A DNA stretch of 64,000 nucleotides from contig NC_077222.1 in the NCBI RefSeq assembly GCF_024763615.1, forward strand, positions 5,828,001-5,892,000, written 5' to 3'. This document shows positions 57,301-64,000 of this stretch, in pieces. The stretch is from Phlebotomus papatasi. Taxonomy: Eukaryota; Arthropoda; Insecta; Diptera; Psychodidae. A program made the position numbers and the translations under genes. Within the stretch, counting starts at the first letter, position 1. Every line of letters starts with the position of its first letter. The notes below the pieces were generated by a model, which made no database searches, was not told the DNA's origin, and saw nothing but the letters and a program-made list of their open reading frames with translations.

Positions 57301-60300
57301 TTTCACAATATATATGTGACTCATCTCAACCATATTTTAAAAACTATGGGAAAGTGGCCAGTTTTTAAAATATATTGCGGAGTCAGGTTTATTGAGAAAC
57401 GTAGGAAAAATTTAGTCATTACGAAGCTTCCAATGGTATCAAGCATGGGCACTTTCCCCTACTAAGAAAAACAGAAGTTCTTTTTAAGACTAATCTCATC
57501 TTCTGAACTGTAGCTTTAAAAAATAAGAAAAGATTGACAAAGAACTTCAATTCAATTTATTGTCACTTCACTTGATTCCTCTACGCCTAATACGTTTCTC
57601 GCCGTTTTAATGGTATTTCCAGTCTCCGGGGCAAGAACAAAAGGATTTTAATTTGTTATAATAGCGTTTTTTTAAATACGATATACAGGGAAAGGACTTT
57701 TTGGTATTATTCGAAAATAAAGGTAGGTTTGATCCTTAAGGGGTTACGTGGGTCTAGAAGACTAAAAAACAGCATAATACATTTTTCTAAAAATATTTTC
57801 TTCAACATAATGAAATATTAATTTTAATTCAAGCACTTAAGCATATGAAAGTACAATATATAAACTAGGTTTTCTGAAATTTCAAAAATTTCAAAAATTC
57901 AGCCGTCTATTGGGACCTGATTTTTGGAAGCAATTTTTTGACAAAACTTACTTTGCGGTAGCTACGATTTTTGAAGTAAATTCTTTTGAAGTTTAAAAAC
58001 TAAATACTCCCTCCGTTCCGAAATAAGTCGTACGTTTGGGAAAAATTCTTGTTCCGAAATAAGTCATACGTTTGGGAAAAATTGGGATTAAGGGAAAGTT
58101 TGTTGGTAAATGTTTTGTGTATCAACAATTATCTCTTATAAGGAACTATTGCTAATGTCCTGAACTAAAATTGGGGTCCAGTCTTCATGATAAGATGAGG
58201 AACAAATGTCTTAAAAACATCTTATTTTTGGCGTTTTATTTTCAATCTAAAATAGGTGTAGAATGGTGAGAGATACAGACTTTGGACCTTCGGGGGACCC
58301 CCCCACAAGTTGACCCTGGGACCAGTAATATGTCCTTTATTTTGCCCCCACTCCTTCCCTTCCCCTCCAAAATCATGTTTTTTGGGATTGCTCGAAAACA
58401 CGTCGTGCGATTTTTTCTTCAATTCTGGATATGTTTTAGAGAAACATATAAATGGTCCCAGGGTCAACTTATGGGGGGTCCGCCGAAGGTCCCAAGTCCC
58501 TATCTCTCACCATTTTGCATCCAGATATGCCAACACATAAAAAAGGATGTTCTTTTTATTGCTTATTTTGCAAAATTTGAGATATAAAAAATGTCATATC
58601 GGTAATAACTGTTGAGTTCTACTTGTGCATACTAAAAATTTAGAACAAATTCTAGCCTGTAATGTTAATCACAGTCCATTATGTAGTAATTAACTACCTA
58701 CCGGAGCTCTTTGAAAAAAACGCGAAAAATGGACAACTTCACCTTATAAATTCCTCAACTTACCATCGTAATAGGATCCCGATATTATCCCTGAACATGG
58801 AGGATAGTTCATACACAAGATATTTGCAAATAACAAAAACATTCTCTGAAACCATTCCTTAATCCCTAATTTTTCGCCAAACGTACGACTTATTTCGGAA
58901 CGGAGGGAGTATTTCCTATTAGCAGATATTTTAAGAAATTCAAGAAGTTTGATGGTGACATTGTACCGTTTAACGTTATTAAACGTTATTAAACGTTCAA
59001 ATGCTACTATATAAATGCATGACTTTTCATAATAAGGTAAAGTGTCCTCTTTCGACTGGTAGATTTATTTATTCAATTTATTTATATTTGCTATAACATT
59101 TAGCGTATGATCTAACATAAATAGGTCAATTATTCCATGAATAATACGAACCAGTGACAAATTCATAGAAATTGACGAAATTGACCATGAAACATTCAAA
59201 AATTGACCCACCACCGGTCGAATGGAGGAACCCGGTCGAGTGAGGGTACTTTACCTTATGTCCATCTGATATATATTTTAGTGTTTGCTTTTAATTTTTT
59301 TTGTCTTTTTGTAGAATTTTTTTCATATGCTCTACCTACCATACCCGGTCCAAATGACCGGTATTGGAAAACGTTATCCAAGAACAAAACAGCCGAGTGC
59401 AATAAATTCTATTCCAACTTTCAGGACAAATTTGTATAAAACGAAATCAACTCAAATTTGTAGATATTCCACTGTATAAAAACGGTTCCAAAAGAAAACT
59501 CTAACAAAATTGTAACTTTATTTTGTAACGAAACTGTGAAGAAAACTTTTTGGAACAAACAAATATCTTCTCTAGGTACAAATTTATTCCAAAAAAATTG
59601 TTCCAAGGAAAACTTGTTCCAATATTTTGGTCAGTGTCCATGTCCAAGAGTTTTTACCGTGTAGCCACCTGGAATGTTCTGATAACATGTATGTTAGGGC
59701 GTTTTAACAAGGAAAAAAAAATTGGCACTTTTCAGGGTGCTGTATTTGATGAGCAAAGAAATACAAATGTTCTCAAAGACAAATGTTCTCTGCAGAACAT
59801 TTTTCTGATTTTATACTACATCCAAGACAACATCCAAGACTAAAAGGAGGCGATAGTGTAGTCTTTGATAATCTATTTCTTTCAATACCGGTCAATTTGA
59901 CCGGGTTTTGGTAGGTTTAGTGTTAAAGGTATTCGAAAATCTAGTCCAAACGGCTGAATTTCTATATTTTTTTCAAATGTAGATTTCAGAAAATATAGTT
60001 TAAATGTTATACTTTAATGTGTTTAAGAGCTTGAAATAATTTCTTTTTATTATGCTGAAAAACGTAATTAAAAAATAGCTGTTTTCTAGTCTTTGTAATC
60101 CACATAAACTCTTAAATAAAATTCGAAAGAAATGGCATATTTTTCTCTCGTTCTTTTTTTTTTAATTTACGCTGTGTTATTTTTGATTTTAATCTATAAA
60201 ATATCTATCGTAAATATTCTACTAGTAAGATTTGTATGTTTACTGGAGATCCTTCCATAAGAATAAAACCCAAAGAGATGTTTTGCATCAAAGTTCTTGA

Positions 60301-61979
60301 ATAGAGTTGATCCTTCTTTACAGAACTATTTTAGTAATATAAGTAAAGGATTCCATGCAGTAAGACTTTTAAAATTTTTATCAATTTAATCCTTTTAAAT
60401 AAGATCTTCAGTTACGGCTATATTTCGGGAGAGAAAGCCATAAGGCATAAAGTAGATAGAACGCTTCAAGAGTAGGCGAAAGCGCGGTACCTTCGGACGG
60501 CTCAAGCTTCGGACAATTTAATTTTTTCTCTATATGTTCCTTGTGGATTTCACTCATAGGCCCTTTCTTAAAATTTCAGTTACGTTTCAGACGGTAAATG
60601 CAAGCTATTGAGGCAATTTTCTTTGGGATTAGTATGTTTGAGGCATAGGGCTACTCTGTCTGTATCTCAGACGTAACATATATAAACAATTTCTGCTCAG
60701 AATATTGCACATGAATCTTAATCACAAAAATTTGGATCAATTTGATTTAAAAATGTACCTCGGCGATCCATCAAAAAATTTTTAAGAGGATTCTTTAAAA
60801 TAACAGTACGACTCTAATAGAGTAAAGGCATTTAATTCATGTGTATCTGCAATATTCTAAGTTATTAATTGTTGTACTTACTATTTCTTTCGTTAGAAAT
60901 TGTCTCAGGTTCTTACTTAACAAAAATAATTTAAAAGTTTGACAATAACCCTGGAATTTTACATAATTTTTCGCGGTGTTTAAAATTTTTAGGGGTTTGA
61001 TTCTATATCGGGGTCGTACTGTATCAGAATTTAATACTTTTTATGAAATATGTCTCAATGATCTACTAGTAAAGGATCGAAGTAGAGAAACTATATTCAT
61101 CAAATATTTCTTGGGATAGCAGAAAAAAAATGTAATATGCAAACAGCAGACTATCTTGTAATAATGCTCATCATTTATTCCGTAAGGTCGAGGGCATTTC
61201 TTACATAATTCAACTGCAACAGACTTTCGTTTTACAAATCTTTTGTTTTTTGTTGTCCATTGCCGAAAGCACGACTGAGCGCATTTTTTGTTGTAGATTT
61301 GAAAAACTCAAATTGTTTTCATCTCTAAAATTATTGCATCCTGCTTTGAGATCTCTCAATATGGTGTCAAGATCTTATGATGCAATGCTTCAATTAGTTT
61401 TATCACTTGTTTGGTGTTGTAAAACACTTTTTTTCGTGGGCTTACAACATTTTGAATTTGTTCTAATATTTTTACATCGTGTACCAAACAATTTTTTTTG
61501 CGATTTCTTTGAGTGTAATAGGGTCATGGCACTCCATTTAGACATTTTAGAACCCCTTCGAGACAACATAGGAAATAATAAATGTAAACTATTTATGTTC
61601 TTTGAGCTAAACATTAATCATATGACTGCAAGCATCTGTACATACAAGTCACACTAAATTATATTTTCATTTTTCAAATTTTTCTTGCAAATCACTGTCA
61701 TAATGTTAGCAAATTCAGAACATTTCGCAACTTCCTTAAATGCATTTTGAGAGAAAATTTCCATGATTGATTTTTTTGTTGGAGGAAATACAAGAATCAT
61801 CCGATTTTGGGTAATGTCCCTTTGACAAAACTTTCCTTTGAATCCCTCTTCCCTTAGGCCCTGTTGTCTTCCCACCCTCTCCAGCCAATGCTCCCGTGGA
61901 GTCCAGTGGGGTCATAGTTGGTGCCTCTGGCTATGGATTTGTACCACCGCAGACGCCCCAAAGTAAGCAACTATTTTGA
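45293..61979 (+). CDS. Small secreted Gly/Ser/Pro-rich protein, three exons
   Basis: Exons 45293-45301, 56077-56251 and 61858-61979. Exon 1 codes only for Met-Lys-Phe before a perfect donor (GTAAGT). Exon 2 follows tctcttgcag in the same phase and continues FLVCFSICVSSSLVMAQ, so the join creates a complete signal peptide that neither exon has alone; this supports the model strongly. Exon 3 follows cttcccttag, the junction codon is g|gc (Gly), and TGA is at 61977-61979. The product is 101 residues. The mature part is rich in Gly, Ser, Phe and Pro (QYFGGDRFNFGYNALSGDFGG; later PVVFPPSPANAPVESS and YGFVPPQTPQ), with no cysteine after the leader. Likely extracellular, perhaps cuticle or matrix related; the function is unknown. 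A GTAAGC at 61963 could splice to a further exon instead of the stop. Confidence 0.7.
47299..47519. mobile_element. TAGGG-type MITE, TATATTGAGCTGTGGGG family
   Basis: Left TAGGGGGAAGTGGGGCTAT and right ATAGCCCCACTTCCCCCTA are perfect inverted repeats, followed inward by ATTGAGCTGTGGGG and its complement. 221 bp, non-coding. Confidence 0.85.
48797..48934. mobile_element. MITE with GCCTCTACAC ends, copy 3
   Basis: Left GGCGTCTACACATTGGGAAC; right GCTCCCAATGTGTAGAGGCC. Inner arms carry the AATTTTCGTCAAAAATTGC word and its complement. 138 bp. Confidence 0.8.
49419..49850. repeat. Tandem cluster of GAGGCCATTTACACCG MITEs
   Basis: Two full short copies (49419-49526 and 49614-49716) and a third cut short (from about 49786). 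Each begins GAG..ATTTA.AC.GC.GCAT and ends GCGGTATA(A/T)ATGGCCTC. The spacers between them also repeat (TTAGATTGAGGTTAAATTGT), so the real tandem unit is MITE plus spacer, about 170-195 bp. Confidence 0.7.
50232..50460. mobile_element. TTAA-flanked MITE (CACTAAA..CCTACC ends)
   Basis: TTAA (50228-50231), then CACTAAATAAACCTACCAAG and CCCGGTTAAATTGACCG. The right side has GGTCGGTAGGTTTAGT, then TTAA (50461-50464). A related, longer element ends at 59922. Confidence 0.65.
52648..52869. mobile_element. TAGGG-type MITE, TTCGGAC family
   Basis: Left TAGGGGAAAGTGTGTTACC then TTCGGACGAT; right GTCGTCCCAAGGTAGC then GCGCTTTCCCTTA. Inner words ATTGTCCGAAGC and CTTCGGACGA are inverted. The 78-codon frame 52604-52840 is an incidental reading of it. 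A truncated, inverted copy lies at 60473-60570. Confidence 0.7.
53410..53615 (+). repeat. Interspersed repeat shared with 36425-36620
   Basis: Diverged copy of the repeat at 36425-36620, in the same orientation, with CGAACAACTCGA, TTTTACAAAATTC, CTGTGAATATTA and TTCTATACTCAG in the same order. Confidence 0.5.
53778..53920 (-). mobile_element. LINE-type 3' end fragment
   Basis: Minus strand reads GTTTAGTCCTGGAGACTGG, AAGCAACGCTAAGACGGCG, then ends in AAATAAATTGAATTGAAAAA. Same module as 28981-29110 and 57545-57640. Confidence 0.5.
54217..55404. repeat. Array of about eight ~130-150-bp hairpin MITEs
   Basis: Each unit is an inverted repeat: GCCCAACGCACAATAACTTT...GTAAACATGTTTTTGACA, a variable GAGTGAGATCTAGATCTAGT centre, then the complement ending GTTATTGTGCGTTGGGC. 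Boundaries are at about 54217, 54352, 54490, 54625, 54790, 54938, 55090 and 55250. Units abut or share end sequence. Divergence between units is moderate. Copies at 24429-24712 show it is a mobile family that piled up here. Non-coding. Confidence 0.8.
56077..56251 (+). CDS. Exon 2: signal-peptide core and Gly/Phe-rich segment
   Basis: Acceptor CTCTTGCAG; 58 codons plus one base. Donor choice is ambiguous: GTACTG at 56252 (after AG) or GTAATT at 56258. Both leave phase 1, so use of the second adds two residues (Thr-Gly) without changing the frame. Confidence 0.75.
56980..57197. mobile_element. TAGGG-type MITE, GGTACCTTTG family
   Basis: Left TAGGGGGAAGTGGGGCACCC; the right end is degenerate (AAGGTATCCTACTTCCTA). 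The inner inverted words AAACTAGGCTTTCTTCT and AGAAAAACGCCCAATTTC pair loosely. It resembles 40291-40507 in layout and in the CTTTGGAAA word. 218 bp. Confidence 0.65.
57240..57461. mobile_element. TAGGG-type MITE, AAGTGCCCATGCTTGATACC family
   Basis: Left TAAGGGGAAAGTGCCCATGC and right GCATGGGCACTTTCCCCTA. The inverted repeat continues almost unbroken for more than 50 bp (TTGATACCATTGGAAGCTTC and its complement), so it is likely young. 222 bp. Confidence 0.85.
57545..57640 (-). mobile_element. LINE-type 3' end fragment
   Basis: Minus strand: CCCCGGAGACTGGAAATACC, then ATTAAAACGGCGAGAAACG, ending AATAAATTGAATTGAAG. The most diverged of the related modules. Confidence 0.45.
58007..58909. mobile_element. 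Stowaway-like TIR element (903 bp)
   Basis: Left CTCCCTCCGTTCCGAAATAA and right TTATTTCGGAACGGAGGGAG are perfect inverted repeats, extending through GTCGTACGTTTGG, with TA on both sides (58005-58006 and 58910-58911). GTTCCGAAATAAGTC(G/A)TACG is repeated twice in tandem at the left end. The CTCCCTCCGT end and TA target are the signature of Stowaway MITEs and their mariner-like partners, best known from plants. An inner foldback (58258-58515) may be a second insertion. No transposase frame. Confidence 0.75.
58258..58515. repeat. Inner inverted repeat of the Stowaway-like element
   Basis: AATGGTGAGAGATACAGACTT and GGACCTTCGG pair with CCGAAGGTCC and AGTCCCTATCTCTCACCATT. A GTTGACCCTGGGACCA word has its complement near 58455. 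Part of the interior (58365-58450) resembles 52385-52465 (CATGTTTTTTGG, then ATGTTTTAGA). Probably a separate repeat family. Confidence 0.6.
59033..59258. mobile_element. TAGGG-type MITE, TCGACTGG family
   Basis: Left TAAGGTAAAGTGTCCTCTTT then CGACTGG; right GGTCGAGTGAGGGTACTTTACCTTA. The word CCGGTCGA occurs in tandem near the right end (59214-59239). 226 bp. Confidence 0.7.
59325..59922. mobile_element. Decayed TTAA element, CCTACC..CCCGGTC family
   Basis: The right end CCGGTCAATTTGACCGG, GTTTTGGTAGGTTTAGTG, then TTAA (59923-59926) is clear. The left end is partial (CTACCTACCATACCCGGTCC then AAATGACCGG), with no TTAA visible. Same family as 50232-50460. The interior has repeated AAAACTTTTTGGAACAA and CTTGTTCCAA words. 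No transposase. Confidence 0.55.
60473..60570. mobile_element. Truncated TAGGG-type MITE, TTCGGAC family
   Basis: Starts TAGGCGAAAGCGCGGTACC then TTCGGACGGC, and continues AAGCTTCGGACAATTTAA, matching the inverted right end of 52648-52869; the other end is missing. Confidence 0.5.
61160..61680 (-). pseudogene. Possible dead transposase fragment
   Basis: On the minus strand, two coding-like stretches are joined by a frameshift: SKWSAMTLLHSKKSQKKLF to QHQTSDKTN (61614-61390), then LRDLKAGCNNFRDENNLSF to LSAMDNKK further on. A W-S-x motif followed by a Leu/Lys-rich helix is loosely like the C-terminal part of hAT-type transposases (TRWS motif), but the match is weak. The overlapping 135-codon plus-strand frame (61250-61657) is hydrophobic, without a domain, and treated as its shadow. 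Confidence 0.25.
61858..61979 (+). CDS. Exon 3: Pro/Ser-rich C-terminus
   Basis: Acceptor CTTCCCTTAG. Reads PVVFPPSPANAPVESSGVIV, then GASGYGFVPPQTPQSKQLF and stop. GC-rich against an AT-rich background, supporting coding. Confidence 0.7.
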
Positions 61980-62269
61980 GTGTCCCCTTAACCAGCAAAT
62001 CCCGATAAATTGTTTCTAATTAATTGTAAATTTTCTGTACAGAGTGATGGAATTTATCGCTAAGTGTAATCTCTATTGCATAATAACTTTTTATTTTGCA
62101 AAAAGAAGAAGAAAAAAAACTAGCATAAGAGAGAAAGAGAAAAAAATCGTGAACCGCCATGGATGAATGGGAATTGTTGAATGAATGTGGTTGAATTATG
62201 TTAATCTGATGTAAGAAATATTTAATTACAAATAAGTGTACAATTTTATTTATTTGTGTATAAAATGTA

Positions 62270-62275
62270 AATAAA
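62270..62275 (+). terminator. Poly(A) signal of the secreted-protein gene
   Basis: AATAAA about 290 bp after the stop codon at 61977-61979. It supports a gene end here rather than a further exon downstream. Confidence 0.5.
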
Positions 62276-62295
62276 TGAAAACCTTTTTAACATGT

Positions 62296-63346
62296 GGATA
62301 AACTTGTTGTATATATTATGCATAAATATTGTCCAAAACATCATTTTCTTGCACAAGTTCATCATCTCGGCAAATTGGTGCACTCATCAAGATTTTTGCA
62401 CAAATGGATGTTTCTTGCTTAACATGGGGGACGGTATTGCAGAAATTCTGTATATAAAATGGCATATACGACCAATAAAATGGTTTTTTAAATAATAAAG
62501 TGTGTGAATAAGGGGTATAATTTGCAAGAAAATTGCAATTAAAAAGCAACGATACATTGGAGATATTGAATTTGACCGCGAGAAATTGTTGTTTAATTGA
62601 CTGGATTGATGGGATCTTAACATTGATATGTTAACTGTGTAAAATTGGTGTGAAAATGCTTGATGGTTTGATTGCTGATTGCTGAACTGATTCCGATGGC
62701 GTGTGATTCATTTGTGAAGTTGATTGACAAAGGGGGAGTGGTGAAATCGAAAAGACTTCGCAAGAAGCTTGAACTTGTTAGTTGAAAGCTTTATATCCTG
62801 AAAATAAGCTCAAAGAGATACATTATAATTAAAATTCACGAATCTAATTAAACAAAATCAATGAAAAAAATAGTTAAACGTGACTCACTTTAAGCAAGTT
62901 TAATTGAGAATTTAAAATCATTTCAAGTAAATCCTATTTTGTCCAAATTGGTTAATATTGATGGGACTGAGGCGCTGGTACTGTAAAAAAAACTTAAAAC
63001 ACTTGTGTCGATAGAAGACTCTCCGATGATGGCCAGTGGATTTGAAGTCACTTCACAAAGAAAAACACTTTTTCAATCTTGCCCAGAGCTTTCGGTCCTG
63101 GATATGGACCTTCTTCAGTGGCTACAAGGAAAGCTCTGGACAAGATTGAACAAGTGTTTTTCTTTGTGAAGTCACTTCAAATCCACTGGCCATCACCGGA
63201 GAATCTTCTATCGATACATATTACGCCAGTTCTACATCCAATTAAAAAAAATGTGTTACTCAGGGCAAGAGTGAGCTATTTTACTAGGGAATTGCATATA
63301 CGATAGGCCCCTTAATGCTCTGACCGTTTCAATTAAAAAAAAATCA
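62296..63346. other. Intergenic DNA after the secreted-protein gene
   Basis: No exon recognised. Complex non-coding sequence to about 62900, then an inverted-repeat element at 63009-63215. Confidence 0.4.
63009..63215. mobile_element. Foldback element with CTGAAGA..GAAAG module
   Basis: Near-perfect 207-bp palindrome: CGATAGAAGACTCTCCGATG and GGCCAGTGGATTTGAAGTCA at the left pair with the complement at the right, up to a centre with CAGAGCTTTCGGTCC and GGACCTTCTTCAGTGG. The 75-codon frame at 63079-63306 is incidental. The module resembles one in the foldback at 1064-1544. Confidence 0.7.
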
Positions 63347-63351
63347 TAAGG

Positions 63352-63830
63352 TAACTGTATCAAATTTCGGTCAGTTTGCAATTTCGGCCACTTTTTTCGT
63401 TCCTCAAATTTCCATGATTTTTTGCATACTTTAAAAATTATATAATACAAAAAAAGAAACAAAAAATATCGCTTCTATGAATGAGATGAAGCGAAAATGA
63501 CTTTAGAAGAATTCCGGTAAATTATGAGAATCAACACTGAGAAAAAAAATGGGGGTGTGATCATCTTTTTTTGCTCATAACTTTAACACTTTTTAGGTGT
63601 AAAAATATATCCAACATTTTTTAATGTTAATTTTACACTTTTTTTAAGGGTAAAATTAACATGAAAAAGGGTTACTTTAACCCCTAATACACCTAAAAAG
63701 CATAATATTACACAGATTTCGGATCAATACTGCAGGGTAAAATAAACATTTCCGGAATATTATTTTAACTTTTTCGGATTTCTCTCAGTGAAGGTAATCG
63801 AAATATTACCCAAAGCTATGTCTATCCTAC
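63352..63830 (+). mobile_element. Degenerate TTTCGGCC-family element, interrupted
   Basis: Contains AAATTTCGGTCAG, AATTTCGGCCACTTTT and CGCTTCTATGAATGAGATGA, matching the interior of the element at 12425-13399. It is interrupted by a CACTGAGA MITE (63535-63790) and resumes with TCGAAATATTACCCAAAGCTA. Its ends are worn. Confidence 0.6.
63535..63790 (+). mobile_element. CACTGAGA MITE, copy D (intact)
   Basis: 256 bp, CACTGAGAAAA...TCTCTCAGTG, flanked by AA on both sides (63533-63534 and 63791-63792). The best intact reference for the family; same orientation as copy A. Confidence 0.85.
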
Positions 63831-64000
63831 CCCCTGGAAAGTGAATTTCAAAGTTGAAACCACTTTCTCACATTCACATACAGATTCGTATGGAAACTTT
63901 TCTGTACTCGTGAGTGTTACACGATATATGTCACAATTGAGATGCGCTTTGTACACAGGACTCTGTGCCTTGTAAAGAGGGATAACTATTCTAGATTTCC
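63831..64000. other. Window end, nothing recognised
   Basis: Non-repetitive DNA running off the window; no exon or element supported. Confidence 0.4.

Larger units (their letters stand above)
56252..61857 (+). other. 5.6-kb second intron of the secreted-protein gene
   Basis: Contains TAGGG-type elements (56980-57197, 57240-57461, 59033-59258 and a fragment at 60473), a LINE 3' fragment (57545-57640), a Stowaway-like element (58007-58909), a TTAA element (about 59325-59922) and a possible dead transposase (61160-61680). The stretch 56300-56970 is single-looking; 60580-61150 shows nothing specific. Confidence 0.5.

Noticed and set aside
63057..63185. Hammerhead ribozyme in the foldback
   Set aside because: The core-like CTGAAGA...GAAA is present, but the GAAA is fully base-paired in the palindrome and stem I does not form next to the cleavage site.

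Overview
The window is eukaryotic nuclear DNA, AT-rich, with short GT-AG introns in some genes and introns of 5-11 kb in others. The recognisable genes are a Morgana/CHORD protein, an RWDD1 protein and a VAP/MOSPD-like MSP-domain protein. These, together with the dense short DNA transposons, fit an insect, most likely a nematoceran dipteran (sand-fly or mosquito-like). The organism is an inference; nothing in the window fixes the species.

Genes cover only a few kb. Left to right: (1) an MSP-domain, tail-anchored VAP/MOSPD-like gene (+), exons 3631-3700, 4026-4348 and 9630-9962, possibly lacking upstream exons; (2) about 0.5 kb downstream, the two-exon Hsp90 co-chaperone gene Morgana/CHORDC1 (+), 10501-11671; (3) RWDD1 (-), two exons, 22456 down to 21663; (4) an unassigned candidate first coding exon at 27462-27600 (+); (5) a small secreted protein (+) whose first coding exon is only Met-Lys-Phe at 45293-45301, with further exons at 56077-56251 and 61858-61979, so one 101-residue protein spans 16.7 kb. 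No functional link between these neighbours is visible.

The rest is dominated by mobile DNA, nearly all short terminal-inverted-repeat (TIR) elements. Main groups: at least thirteen TA-flanked elements whose ends follow a TAGGG(G)-AA-GTG pattern; TTAA-flanked piggyBac-like elements; a ~255-bp CACTGAGA-ended MITE in four copies, one inserted inside another; a 2.12-kb CCCAGCGAGCAC-ended element in two near-identical copies, one inside a palindromic Tc1-like relic; a 0.9-kb element with Stowaway-like ends (CTCCCTCCGTTCC); arrays of hairpin units in introns; LINE 3' fragments; a 43-44-bp satellite that reverses orientation; and a foldback with two 1,679-bp arms.

The foldback carries a 500-N assembly gap. 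The 297 bp on each side of the gap are the same sequence repeated at an offset of 797 bp. Removing those 797 bp makes the two arms exactly equal in length, so the gap and the duplication are very probably an assembly artefact.
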